A stretch of DNA of 64,000 bases, taken from assembly GCA_001939145.1 (NCBI GenBank), contig LSRX01000067.1, positions 993,651-1,057,650 of the forward strand, given 5' to 3'. Below the pieces are notes generated by a model, which was not told the DNA's origin, did no database searches, and was given only the letters and a program-made list of their open reading frames with translations. Positions 33,906 through 45,971 of this stretch are shown here, piece by piece. This DNA is from Symbiodinium microadriaticum (taxonomy: Eukaryota; Sar; Dinophyceae; Suessiales; Symbiodiniaceae). Within the stretch, counting starts at the first letter, position 1. Each line of letters begins with the position of its first letter. The position numbers and the translations under genes were made by a program.

Positions 33906-33993
33906 AGCTTGGCAATCCCAAAGGCCCAGATCCTACCACCCCAAAGCCCTAAACTCTGACTACTTGAAGCCTTGAGCTGGTCTTCATCATCCG

Positions 33994-34093
33994 GGTTCTG
34001 AGTAGGGAATGGGGGAATGGATCCCTATGATAGTCCCTTAAGGTCCCCTATAGTAGTCCCAATAGCCCATTCCCCCATTCCTTACTAAGAACC
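33994..34093. mobile_element. foldback element with ~28-bp inverted arms
   Basis: GGTTCTGAGTAGGGAATGGG (33,994) continuing GGAATGG pairs with 34,066-34,093 with two mismatches. The loop carries a short direct repeat of CCCTATGATAGTCCC. Confidence 0.6.
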
Positions 34094-34164
34094 AGCCAGT
34101 CATGCTTCGCTGTGTAACCTGATTTCTGATTTCTCTCGGGGTTTGCAAGAGGTACGCAAGGCCA

Positions 34165-34300
34165 TTTCTGAAAACCTAAAGCCCTACATCCTAAGCCCTA
34201 AATCCTAAACCCTGAACCCTAAATCTTCAACCCTAAACCCTAAATCCTAAACCCTACACCCTGAGCCCAAAACCTTCAACCCTAAACTCGAAACTGAGCC
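34165..34300 (-). repeat. CCCTAAA-type block
   Basis: CCTAAACCCTGAACCC units at the left of the exon at 34,331. Confidence 0.85.
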
Positions 34301-34330
34301 CTCCTATGTCATCAGCTTAACTTGACCCAG

Positions 34331-34410
34331 GGCCTTCCAGAAGTGCGCTTGCCGTCGCGCTTCGAAAGCCTGGCAAGGCAAATATCCACACTGGGGACAG
34401 AGAGCTTCAG
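34331..34410 (+). CDS. candidate exon, 26 codons
   Basis: Acceptor TTAACTTGACCCAG; 26 codons+2 nt read GLPEVRLPSRFESLARQIST, then LGTESF. The donor GTTTACGGTTTAGGG passes straight into the telomere-like intron start. A good example of the C-left/G-right rule. Confidence 0.5.
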
Positions 34411-35094
34411 GTTTACGGTTTAGGGCCTAGTTTAGGGTTTACTTCGGGTTTAGGGTTTGGGTGGGGGGCAGCAGTAAAACTAGCCCAAAAGGCTAAGCTT
34501 CGAGCAACGGGAGTTGTGCCGTGGCTCTTTGGGGACTTTAAGATGTTGCGACATCGGGCTTGGGGACAGTTTGGGGCAGGTTGAGGGTTCAGGGTGGTGA
34601 AGGGCATTCCATGTGGGGCCTGCGCATCCGCAACTTCAACATTCAACGTTGTCGGCAGCTCTCAGACGCGCACTGCAGTACTCTGATGTGAGGACCCATC
34701 CCACTGCTGACAGGCGCCGAACACCTTGAGATGCCCAATAATAAGGGACAAGTTCGGCACACAAGGAAATTCCCGCGTAAAGATCCTACTGGCGATGTGG
34801 GGTCACGTATCTGGCTCGGTGGGATCCTTATGTGGTCCTCAAAACTAGTACGGACAAGAAATCGTGAGATCCTTATGTGCGCGTTCAATATGCCATGTTT
34901 TACAGCCGAAGCACAGTGCCGCGTAAAGATCTCACCCGGCAAACAACTTGTGAGGTGACAAAATGTGAACTGACAGAGCCCTAGGCACTGGTCTGACGGG
35001 CTGAGATCTTTGTGTTTATGTGCCACATCCGGTCCTGAAATAAACCCTAAACCCTAAACCCTATATCAGTCACTGCCATGCTAATGGTCCGCAG

Positions 35095-35137
35095 GCTCGC
35101 TCCCGACAGAAGCTATGCCCAACTTCCTCACTTATTA
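35095..35137 (+). CDS. candidate small exon with GTTTAGGG donor
   Basis: CCCTAAACCCTAAACCC at 35,043 lies left. Acceptor GGTCCGCAG; 2+39+2 nt read SLPTEAMPNFLTY. The donor GTTTAGGGTTTAGGG is the repeat itself. Confidence 0.4.
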
Positions 35138-35159
35138 GTTTAGGGTTTAGGGCTTAGGG

Positions 35160-38100
35160 TTTAGGTTTAACTTAGGAGCCAAATCATGTCTGGCGAGACT
35201 GTGGTAAAGGCAAAGCGAACATCCAGTGCATTCCTGCGCAAGTGCGGCGTGCAAACTCAAGGGTTCAGGACAGCATTATTCCTGGGGCCCTTATTATGCT
35301 AGGGTATAAGACACTCCAGAATTTCCATGAAAAGATGATTACTCCAAGATCCTACTCGAACTGCCGGCACAATATACCCCAGAACCCTGTTCTAGGTAGT
35401 ACACGCCCCTACATCACCAAACCCTAAACCCTGAACCCACCCAAAGCTCATTAGTTTTCCAAACCCAAAGGCGGAGCAAAGTGCTTTTGAGTGTTCTGGA
35501 TTCGTCCTCAGCTTCGGAGTCATGTCCGTTAAGCTTTAGGCTTTAGCATCAACACAAACGAACCATAGACAGAAACTCGAGATGACGTCGTGCTATGTCT
35601 ACTCGACTTCTGCAACTTGCACCTCTAAGCACTGCACCCACAACCTTGGTTCCTATTATTCAAAGACGTAAAACCGGACAACATTGTAGCAGACGATTGA
35701 AAGTACTTTAACGCCTGCACTTTGAACCCTAAACCCGCCTTCCTGACGGGAGTAGAAGAAGCCACGATGTCGGGGTTTCGAGTTTCGAGCTTCGGTGGAG
35801 CTTACAGTAGAAGCCCCAATTCCAATAGCCTCAATCCCCAAGACAAGAAATCCCGGCACTAATTGTCTTTCATCCGGTTTCCAACTTTGGGGGGTTTACC
35901 ATACTGAAGGGTGTAACATAACGCTATAGAGGCCTGACTTTGGTTTCGGATCATTTTTTTGGCGTAGCTATGTAAAGATCATGAGGGGGTACTTGCACTA
36001 GTTGATAAGGCGGCTTCTCTCGGCGGAAGGATTAAAATGAAACACTCCCGACCTTCTTACTGCTGTTGCCAGTACGTGAAGACCGTAAACAGGTGCCACC
36101 AACAGTGATGAGAGGAAAAGACTATCAACACCTTGCAGTGCAATCATCACGATCAGCGTCACCGCGTAGTCGCCTCAGTCATCATCATCACCATCATCAA
36201 CATCGTCATTGCGGACATCAGCAGCAGCGTCATCCACACCATACACACACTGCTCGCAGTACTCATGGCAGCCATCACAATGCACAAACTCAAATCCCAA
36301 TTGGCCAAGTCACCTGGGGACACAAAGCCCGTAATCCTCAGCTGCTGTGATGGCTACATATGGATGCCCTGTTCGTTGTGACGGTTGTCACAACGATTTA
36401 CGCCACGTCTGCAATTCAAGCGCGGGCTGTAAAGGCTAAATCACGCATCGGGAGCGATCCTGATTCGGGCAACTAAGAGGTGGCATCAAAAGTCCTACGT
36501 CTCGCATAACTTTGAACACCTTAAACCAATTCCCTTTGCCTTTGCCTTCACACCAAAGGCCCTGTGCCCCAAACCGTCACCCTTCTGAACGGTGAGCCGA
36601 GAGCCCTAGAACTGAAACTCCAACCCCAAGACGGGCCAAGGTTCCGGGTGGTGGAGCTGCCATGCCACGGGAACTGTGGAGTGGAGCCTAAACGACGCAC
36701 CACAGAAGGGGCTCTAGATGTCGGGGGGCTACATGACTTTGAGCAGGGTGGGGGGGGGGGAGGTTACAAATACTATCGTGTACCGTAATGCGCTATCATA
36801 CATATTGCGACAGCATGCTATAGCTTTAAGAACTTTCGGAGGTGACATGGCAAAGCCCCAAACGAACCCTTCCCCTAAGCACTAATCCCTAAAGCCGGAT
36901 GGTATTCATACCTGTAGTAGTAGACCTGTGCATCGAATTTCAGGCTTCTTTATACAATGCTTTTACGATGATTATTACTACTATTACTGTGATTATGATA
37001 ATTGTTATGAGGAGCCCCAGAATGGTATTGGTAATTACTTTGATTGGGGGGTGGGGTGTAGGGCTGAGGGCTCAGGATGTAGGGTCCAGGGCTTGGGGCT
37101 TTCGGGTAGAGGGTTCAAAGAAGGTGTAGTGGACATCGCGAGATATGAAAAGTCCGAAAGAAAACACACATTCTGGGAGAGCTGATCAGAACACTCGACG
37201 TCTACCCGGTCTAGAGCCGGGCTGAACCAACTCGAAACTCGAAAAGCCACAGAACCCAGACGCAAACGAAAAGGAAAGGACACTACTCCAACTACTCCCA
37301 ACACTAGCAATTAGTTTAATTATGACGCCAAAAACCAAGCCCCCGGAACACAAGAGATCAACTCACTCCTCAGGTCGGGATGTGCTGTTGGGCGCCATCT
37401 TTGGCTAAGGACTTTTGGGGTTGAGTAGGGTTTAGGGTCTAGGTTTTGGGGTTTGGGGTTTGGGGTTTAGGGTTTAGGGTTAGGGTGCCGTTGTCGTCGC
37501 CTGAGTTGACCTGGCTATGCTAGGTTGAAAGACGGCTTAGGGTGTGGGGCTCATGGGGTTTAGGATTCAGGGATATTTGAGGTCAAGGAATCCACCCGGC
37601 ACCCAACAAAACACGACAAGAGTTTGTGTGCGATGACCCAAGTCGCGTCATTGTATAATAGTTGGAAGAAGAAGAAGAACCCCACATGTTCAATAGTTAT
37701 AGTGACCATGATAGAATGGCTATCAATGTCTGAGTGGCACCTACGTTCGGTGAAATTTACTCGCCAGCTCCGATTACAGGCGGGCACGGGGTTGCATACT
37801 CGACTGCAGGTCCTGGGCTTCGGGGTTCAGAGCTTTTAAGTCGTTTAAAGGTCATATATGGTTAGCAACTATTGACTATTACGGCAGGCCCGTGTCGCTC
37901 AGATCTGAGCTCCAGGCAGGTGGAAAGGGTTGTACATCCTCGGACAGCTTTTGGTTTCGGGTGGTGCTGGCATGAGGTTTAGTATGTGTAGTTTAATAGT
38001 CTAGGCTGGCCCTTCAAAGCCTCTGAAACGTATTCGTCAATCGGATCCTCTTAAGCCCAATAAGGGAAAATCTAAAATGTCCAAGAAGCCTACCCAGTAG

Positions 38101-38190
38101 TTTAAGAGTTGCCCAAGACCGTTTGAGCACCCAAAGCCCCTGCCGAATCTAGACCGCTCGAAGGGTCAGGGGACTGGGAAAGGAAGCTAA
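35160..38190. other. mixed region with no firm gene
   Basis: Contains a degenerate CAT triplet tract (36,150-36,270), an ATT tract (36,960-37,020), a poly-G run at 36,750 and a TTTAGGG array at 37,415-37,490. The best frame is plus 36,564-36,788 (TVTLLNGEPRALELKLQPQD, then VVELPCHGNCGVEP), with no splice context. Confidence 0.4.
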
Positions 38191-38194
38191 AGAG

Positions 38195-38330
38195 AGAACC
38201 CTAAACCCTAAACCCCCAAACCCCTAAACCCTAAACTTCCTAAACCCCTAAACCCTAAACCCTAAACTCCTAAACCCCCAAACCCCTAAACCCTAAACCC
38301 CCACACCCCAACACCCTACAAGAGAACCGG
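38195..38330 (-). repeat. CCCTAAA array
   Basis: AACCCTAAACCCCC, CCTAAACTTCC and CCCACACCCCAAC variants over about 130 bp. Confidence 0.9.
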
Positions 38331-38373
38331 GAAGGCCGAGACATGGCCAGGCTCTGCTATGCCTCTCATAATA

Positions 38374-38575
38374 CAGTATATACTTAGGCCTTAAGGTACC
38401 GAAATGGGTAGCTCTCTAAATTAGGGTCCCCTTTCTAGGTCCCCAATAAAGTACGGCAGCCTTATAAAAAGGCCCCCCCCCCCCAAAGGGGACCCTAATT
38501 TAGAGAACTGTCCATATAGGAGGCCCCTGTATGGCCGAAGTATATACTACATGGGTACATGGAGGCTCAAGGGAA
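38374..38575. mobile_element. family B foldback element, interrupted
   Basis: Outer arms AGTATATACTTAGGCC (38,375) and GGCCGAAGTATATACT (38,533) pair 15/16. The right flank ACATGGGTACATGGAGGCTC matches the element at 6,321-6,451. A family A element lies between the arms. Confidence 0.6.
38406..38512. mobile_element. MITE-like element family A, copy 2 (nested)
   Basis: GGGTAGCTCTCTAAATTAGG with GTCCCC at 38,406 and its complement at 38,488-38,510. Interior GTACGGCAGCCTTATAAAAA matches copy 1. It includes a 12-nt C run. Confidence 0.8.
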
Positions 38576-38864
38576 ATGAGGACCAACCACTTGGGGACCA
38601 CTCTTTCATCTTTACCTGCGACTCCTCGTCTTCATACGGCCGTGGCCAGAAAGCCGCATGACGAATCCTCACAAACTGAATTTAGATGAAATCCGAGAAC
38701 CCATGATCCGAACTGGCGGTCTCAACGATTTGGTGTGAACCGCCGGCTGCTTGAAGTCGCGCAATGTGCTCCAACCCTCTGCACAAATCGCCCGAGATCA
38801 CGACGGGCAAACCCCTAGAAACCCCAAACCCTTAAAACCCTTGTGGAGAACTCGGGCCCTGCAG

Positions 38865-39011
38865 ACGAAGCGACGACACTTGGTTCAGCAACCCGGGAAT
38901 CATCAGCAGCGTGTCGACCTCGGGTTACAGAACATGAACTTCTCGAGGCCTTCCTTGCCTTGGGGTTCTGGAATGATCTGCAAAAATGAACTGCAAAATA
39001 GTGAAGGGAAG
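38865..39011 (+). CDS. candidate exon, 49 codons, strong donor
   Basis: CCCCAAACCCTTAAAACCC lies left with acceptor GGGCCCTGCAG. The frame (0/0) reads TKRRHLVQQPGNHQQRVDLG, later LPWGSGMICKNELQNSEGK. The donor is GTAAGG. The following intron ends in AAACCCTCAAACCCTAAACC at 39,110-39,131. Confidence 0.45.
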
Positions 39012-40041
39012 GTAAGGGGTGGACCTGTTTCTCTCTGCCGGTGTATCTTTTCTGGGTATTGGAATTACTGCTTAGAATGGAGTTTTGGGCATATTTTCGA
39101 CTACTTAAACACTAAACCCTCAAACCCTAAACCCGACTGTATAGCGGCAATAGGATTGATCATGATTCGTCGTTCAAAGGGATGAGGGCTCTCGTTGTTG
39201 GAGGAGACTCTAGACGAAGCAGGAACTGAGAGGCTTCCCTGTGGCCATCGAACCGAGAAGTATCGAACCCCTGACTGGCATGGGGTTTCGGGTTTGGGGC
39301 TTACGGCTTCGGGCTTGGAGTTTTAGGGTTTAGAGTTGTATGGTTTTAGGCAAGGGTGTAGGGTTGAAGACTTGCCGAAACAGCCCCGGTTGGCCTCCTG
39401 TGCCTGACTCAGGGTCCCCGGCTTCCGTCCTGTTTCGTGGATAGAGGAACCTGGCTGCGGGACATGATATGGTGTTCGAGCCTCAACCTACGCCCCGAAA
39501 CCAGGGTTGAGAGGCTTCGGGGAGGACGATATAGGCGCTTTGATGCTTAGAGTAGGCTTTGGGTGGATATTATGCTATAACAATAAGGAACTCCCAAAGT
39601 AGTATAGGTAATTATGTAGGCCTCTATATGGTTGGGCTGAGCGGTCTGGGCGTTAGTCTCTTTGTGTGTTTTGGGAGAGGAGCCCAGTCTGACACTGAGC
39701 ATGAGACTCTGAGAGTCACGCGGGTTCATGTGCAAGGTTTCCGGCTTCGGGGTTTGGGGTTTAGGGTTCCTGGTTTAGAGTTGAGTTTAGGGTTTCTGGT
39801 TTAGGGCTTAGAGATTGTGAATTCTTAGCAGGTTCAAGCAGTATCGTCGCTCCTCTCCGGCTCACCACGAGGTGACAAAACCCAAGTCATCAAGTGCTAA
39901 AGCCCTACAAGTAAAGCCTAAGCCTCAGCCCTGAACCCACTAAAATCCCAAACACCCAACCCTAAGCCCTAAACCCCAAACCCTAAACCCTTAACCCTAA
40001 ATTCTAAATCCTACAGCCCAACATAAGCCTAAAACAGACAG

Positions 40042-40107
40042 CGGGGTCGCGGAGGGGCGCTCCCTGTGGCCGAAAAGCTCAAAAAATCATCTAGGCGATG
40101 GCTTAAG
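40042..40107 (+). CDS. candidate exon between opposed arrays
   Basis: CCCTAAA/CCCTAAGCC sequence (39,955-40,020) lies left with acceptor AAAACAGACAG. 1+63+2 nt read GVAEGRSLWPKSSKNHLGDG, then L. The donor GTTTAGGG opens a perfect TTTAGGG array. Confidence 0.45.
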
Positions 40108-40228
40108 GTTTAGGGTTTAGGGTTTAGGGTTTAGGGTTTAGGGTTTAGGGGTTTAGGGTTTAGGGTTTAGGGTTTAGGGGTTTAGGGTTTAGGGTTTAGG
40201 GGTTTAGGGTTTAGGGTTTAGGGGCTTA
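40106..40228 (+). repeat. near-perfect TTTAGGG array
   Basis: About 17 consecutive TTTAGGG units with regular TTTAGGGG variants, the most telomere-like array in the window. Being internal and next to a candidate donor, it is interstitial rather than a chromosome end. Confidence 0.95.
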
Positions 40229-40462
40229 AGAGTCCGCAAAGTCAAGTTACTCGTCCATAAACCAACATGGAACCCCACATAGCATCCTATTGAAAGGACA
40301 AGAGTTAAGTTCCTCGTATAGGGGGCCTAAGAGCCTGCGGGATAGAAGACAGGTCTTATGCCGAACCCTAAACTTCCCGAACCTTGAACTCCAAACCCTG
40401 AGCCGTAAACCCTGAACCCTAAAATCTACAGAGAATGGCGGCCCCTAAGCAGAAACCCTAAG

Positions 40463-40530
40463 GGACTGATCCCTGTCTACAAAAGGGATGCTACTTGCGG
40501 TTCCGCCCAAGCCGTTAGAGAAGCGTTAAC
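40463..40530 (+). CDS. candidate exon, 22 codons, GTTTAGGG donor
   Basis: CCCTGAGCCGTAAACCCTGAACCC lies left with acceptor GAAACCCTAAG. The frame (0/2) reads GLIPVYKRDATCGSAQAVRE, then AL. The donor GTTTAGGGTTTAGGG is the repeat. Among the best-supported unidentified exons. Confidence 0.55.
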
Positions 40531-41094
40531 GTTTAGGGTTTAGGGTTTAGGGTTTCAGGAGCCTTCATCGAACCTTTGAGAGAAACCAAAATCGGAGATA
40601 ATACCAATACTAAGAAGAGCTGAAACAACTCAAGTCCGCTTGCAGGGGCCGTCGGGCCTGCTCGCTGGATGATGCGTTTCTATGGCATTCCACCTTGTCA
40701 GAAGGGAGCCTTGACACCGTGCTAAGGTCTATAAGCCCCACGGCCTCCTAGCCCGGATTTCTCGCAAGCCCCTCAATTTTACAACTCTTAAACAAGGATA
40801 TAGGATAAGGGACTCTCTCAATAAGGTCCCTTCTCAGAGAGACATAAATGGGGTTAAGAAGGGTCCCCTTTTAAGGGGTCTCCCTAAAAAACTAATCCTC
40901 TAATCCAAACTCTTGGGCCCTCAACTGTAAACACAGCACTACACCCAAACCGCTCAAACCTTGCAACCCAAAACTCGAATATCCTCAACTGCCTAAGTCA
41001 GACTAACCTGCAGTACTCTGTAAGCCCCTACGCCCTAGCACCTAAACCCCGATATATGTACATACACATATACATATATATATATATATATACA

Positions 41095-41125
<31 letters not shown>

Positions 41126-41543
41126 GTATATATATATATATATATATTGTTCTATTTATATATATACACATATTAATATAGTTGTATATATAAATATATA
41201 TTTCTATCTGTTTGGATTTATGTATATTTATACATATATTATATATATATATATATATATTTATACTTATATTTATACAAATGTATATATATGTGTATAT
41301 ATATATATGTATGTATACATACCTTGGAAGATCAAGGAATGCCGATAACAGTAGTGAACAATGGCAATCCTGACTCAACAGAAATAACAAGAAAAAAGGA
41401 CTAGCAACAATAGAAATTGTAATTGGCACTACCACCAGTACCACTACCAGTACCGCTACCGCTACCACCACCACTACGACTACCGCTACCAGTGCCACAA
41501 CCACGATCACTGCGACTACGACTACAGCTACTACCACTGCTAT

Positions 41544-41609
<66 letters not shown>

Positions 41610-41640
41610 CTAGTAGTACTAGTAGTAGTAGTAGTAGTAG

Positions 41641-41676
<36 letters not shown>

Positions 41677-41754
41677 AACGACAACAACAACAACTACTAC
41701 TACTACTAACTACTACTACTACTCCTGCTGCTACTGCTACTGCTGCTACTACTG

Positions 41755-41809
<55 letters not shown>

Positions 41810-41812
41810 CCC

Positions 41813-41898
<86 letters not shown>

Positions 41899-42036
41899 GT
41901 ACGACTAATACTAATACTAATGCTAATACTAGTACTGGTACTAATACTAACAATAATAATAGTAATAATAAGAAGAAGAATACTAATAACAAGAATAGTA
42001 TTACCGATTAGATTAGTAGCAACAGTCTTCGTCATC

Positions 42037-42067
<31 letters not shown>

Positions 42068-45000
42068 CCTCATAAATGTCATCTCAATAAGGATGATGGT
42101 AGGGTTTGGAGTTCATTGTGCGGTTCTTGTGTAGGGGGCTACAAGGGGATACTGTGAGAAATTGGTGAAGCTCTGTTGCTGGGTTCGTCGGTAAGCTGCC
42201 AATGTGAGAAGGCCAACTAGCACCCCAGCTACACCCCACTCTTAAACTCCGAACCCTGAACCTTAAGCCTTAACCGCGAACGCTAAACCTTAGAAAGTCA
42301 CACTGTATATATGTCCTGCGATCTTTCGGGTGTCCCAAAATCCAGCATTTCAAGGGTCAGGCTCGTAGTTTCCAAACTCACCGCCTGATTCACTGATGGG
42401 CTCGAAAGTTCAGGGTTTACAGGTTTACAGGTTTAGGGGTGTGGGCGTGTGTGTGTAGGCTTAGAGTTTAAGGTTTAGAGGTGTAGGGCTTGTCGGTTCA
42501 GGAGTCTGTAGGTGTGTAGAGTTTAGGCTTTGCGGGTTTCTGTTTGCTTGGATGAGCTTCATAAACACGTATGGCTGGATCATGGCAGTTCAGGTCGTGG
42601 CATCTGATATTGGTCCCCGCCAGTCAACGCGATGTATCGGCATGCATGTTGCATACACAAACACAGATAGATAGACAAATTACACACACACACGCGTGAT
42701 AAATCCAGCTCTAGCATTTTCTATGTATATACTTGCTTGATCTGTTCACATATAAGGGTAGTTGTCTAAATTACGGTCCCTGTTAGGGTCCTTCTTTTAT
42801 GAGGCTGCCGTACTGTTTTGGGGGACCTTAAAGGGGACCGTAACCCAAGCCTTGTCTGTCTATGTTTGCTTTGAGGGTGCACAGATTCTATGAACCCTAA
42901 ACCCTAAACCCCAACCCCTAAAATCCTAGACCCCAAGGGATCACAAGCTCAGTTGAAGTCCTACGGCAAGAGTTCGGAGGACTCTGGACACTCCAGGGCT
43001 CCGTTACGAGCACGATTCAAGTTCAGCGAAGTTGCTTAGAGTTTAAGGTTTAGGGCTTAGGGTTTAGCGCACCATGTCCTGCCGGTGGTGGCTACCATGC
43101 AATATCTTGACAAGATCGGACACGACACTTCTGAGAGTACATGTCTCAGACAGATCTTCATTAAACTATACGTGTGTATGGATGCGTGTAAACCCATCAA
43201 CCTGTTTTAAGCAAAACTGGATGAATGAACCTATTCATTAGATGTCACCAAATAGAAGGGTTGCGCAATCATCGGGAATCTGTTGGCCAGCTACTGGGTT
43301 TGGGGTATGTACGCTGTTGTAACCTACGATGCGGAGAAAACCTTAAGAAAAACTGCAGAAAACCCTTAAGTACTCATTCCGACCCATTTAGCACAGCAGT
43401 CGTTATCTCAAGCTGGCAGAACTCAGGCGCAGACACCCGAGAAGCTTTTTTGGCAGCTGTTCCGCCTTGGAGGCATTGTTGTCAGTACACTGTTTATTCT
43501 TGTTGTTATGGTTCTTGAAGTGGTGCTTTAACATTGAGACTGCGATTACTATTTTTGATATTGTCACATTAACCCAGTCCTTACTACCATTACGGTGTGC
43601 CGGGAATTTAGAGCAATTTTTTGAGGAAGATTGTGTAGCAATCTTGCCCCAATTGCCCTACTTGTCCTACTTGTCCTACTTGTTCGCCGACTAGTTTACC
43701 TTTTACACCAAGATTGCAGGGGGGGAGCAAGATTGCCAACAATCTTGCAATCTTGGTCCAAAAGGTAAATTAGTCGGCGAGCAAGTGGGGCAAGATGACC
43801 AAGATTGGCAAGAGTACTAATTGTTGTAAATTCCCGGCACAGTGTACTAGTACTATAGCAATAACTAAAGAACAAGAATTTATTATCACGAGTAGTCGTA
43901 TCATTATTAGGAGCATGACGTTTTGTCATTGTGATTACTATTGATGTTATTGTTATTAGTGATATGACTGTTACTAATACTGTTAGTGCTAGTAAGTTGC
44001 TCTTCTTGTTGTTGTTATATGATGTTACTGCTATTACAGTTGTTTATTGTTAATACTATTGTAGTCAGGTAGTTTATTCACTTACCAGCGGAGGAAAATG
44101 GGGAGTGCCACTTCACTCGCCTGACGACAAGGAATCTCATTGAAGGACTGGACAAGGGGAGGGAGGGAGTGATCATGGCTTGGAGTACTGCAAGCCTGCT
44201 ACACCGCATGGAGGTACATTGACAAGTTGCCAAGCCCAAACAATGGCACTTGCAGCAGAAAGCCGCGGCAAATGTCGAACACAACAGCCGTGCATAGCCA
44301 AACTCTCTTGAGACTGATTGTATCTTGATTGAAGTATTTGAAACCTCATCTCATCACATCTCAAAGGCCCAAAGACCCTGAAGCCTTGCAGCCATCCTGG
44401 CACAAAGGAAGCGCAGACTGGGGATGCTTGGCCGGCATGGTAAGGCAGGTGCCCTCTTCTCCCGTGCGAAGAGCACGATACGTCGGTCCTCCAGCAGATG
44501 TAGCTTGGGAGCCAGTTCCATATGCAGCAATAGAAGAGGCCCGAGCCTAGACGAAGAACATTTTGCGTTGGAAGTCTAGTCGTTTTCGGAGAGATCAGCA
44601 AGTAAGACAACATGGTGATGGCTGGATCATCGCAGGAGCCTTGCCGTCACAAAATCCGTACTGGTCGCAACAGTCAGTCAACGATAAATACTGGTGGCTT
44701 TGGTCATCTGGTCATCTGCTATTGAAACATCGCTTTTGCGATTCTTCGCGCGAGTGTTGTCAGTGGCAATGGTAACACTGCTACACTGGCTGCACCAAAC
44801 ATTGCTGACAGGCTGGTCGGGTAGTACTACTTGACCACTAAACCCTAAACCGCAAACCCTGAACGCCCAACCCCTGAACCTCTAAAGACTATAAACCTTA
44901 AACCCCTAACCCCTAAACCCATAAACCTATAAACCCAAAACCTATAAACCGCTAACCCCGAACCCCTAAACCCCTAAACCCCAAACCCTGGCCTCGATGC

Positions 45001-45937
45001 AGGCGTTCTCCAAGAGCCAGACGCAGCCGCTGGCCGAGAGCGGCCGCGCTCGGGACTCCCGGGCCAAGGGAAGCCGTCGAGCCTGGCACCGAGGGGCTTT
45101 GCAGCATACATTCGTATGATGCATACATGGGAGTGCACAGCTCTCTTTGATTGTGTGGCGTGTTTTCATATACATATACATATTTAAATATACATACACA
45201 CTAACCGAAACATTTCGGGAAAGCAGGAAACAAGCTGTGCAGGTATCGATGTATAACGATACCGCAAGTACCCTTGTAGATGCACTTGTCTTCTGGCTCT
45301 GACTCGCTCCTCTCTCTGACAGGATGTATGTCTTCATGAAAATATGTATGTGCGTACGTACATATGTATGTGTGTATGTATGTAACTATGTATGTAGCTA
45401 TGTATGTATCTATGCATGTATCTATGTATGTATCTGTGTATGTACGTATGTATGTATCTATCTATTTATCAATGTATGTATGTATGTATGTATGCATGTA
45501 TGTATGTATGTATGTATGTATGTATGTATGTATGTATGTATGCAGGTATGCAAGTATGAATGTATCTATGAATGTATCTATGAATGTATCTATGTATGTA
45601 TCTAAATATCTATGTATCTATGTATCTATGTATGTATGTATGTACCTGTGTATGTATTTATGTATGTATCTATGTATGTACCTGTGTATGTATTTATGTA
45701 TGTGTGTATGTATGTATGCATGTATGCATGTATGCATGTATGCATGTATGCAAGTATGCATGTATGCATGAATGTATCTATGTATGTACCTGTATATGTA
45801 TTTATGTATGGATCTATGTATGTACCTGTGTATGTATTTATGTATGTGTGTATGTATGTATGTATGTATGCATGCATGTATGTATGTATGTACATATATG
45901 TACACAGACACACACATACATGCATGCACTCAGACAG

Positions 45938-45971
<34 letters not shown>
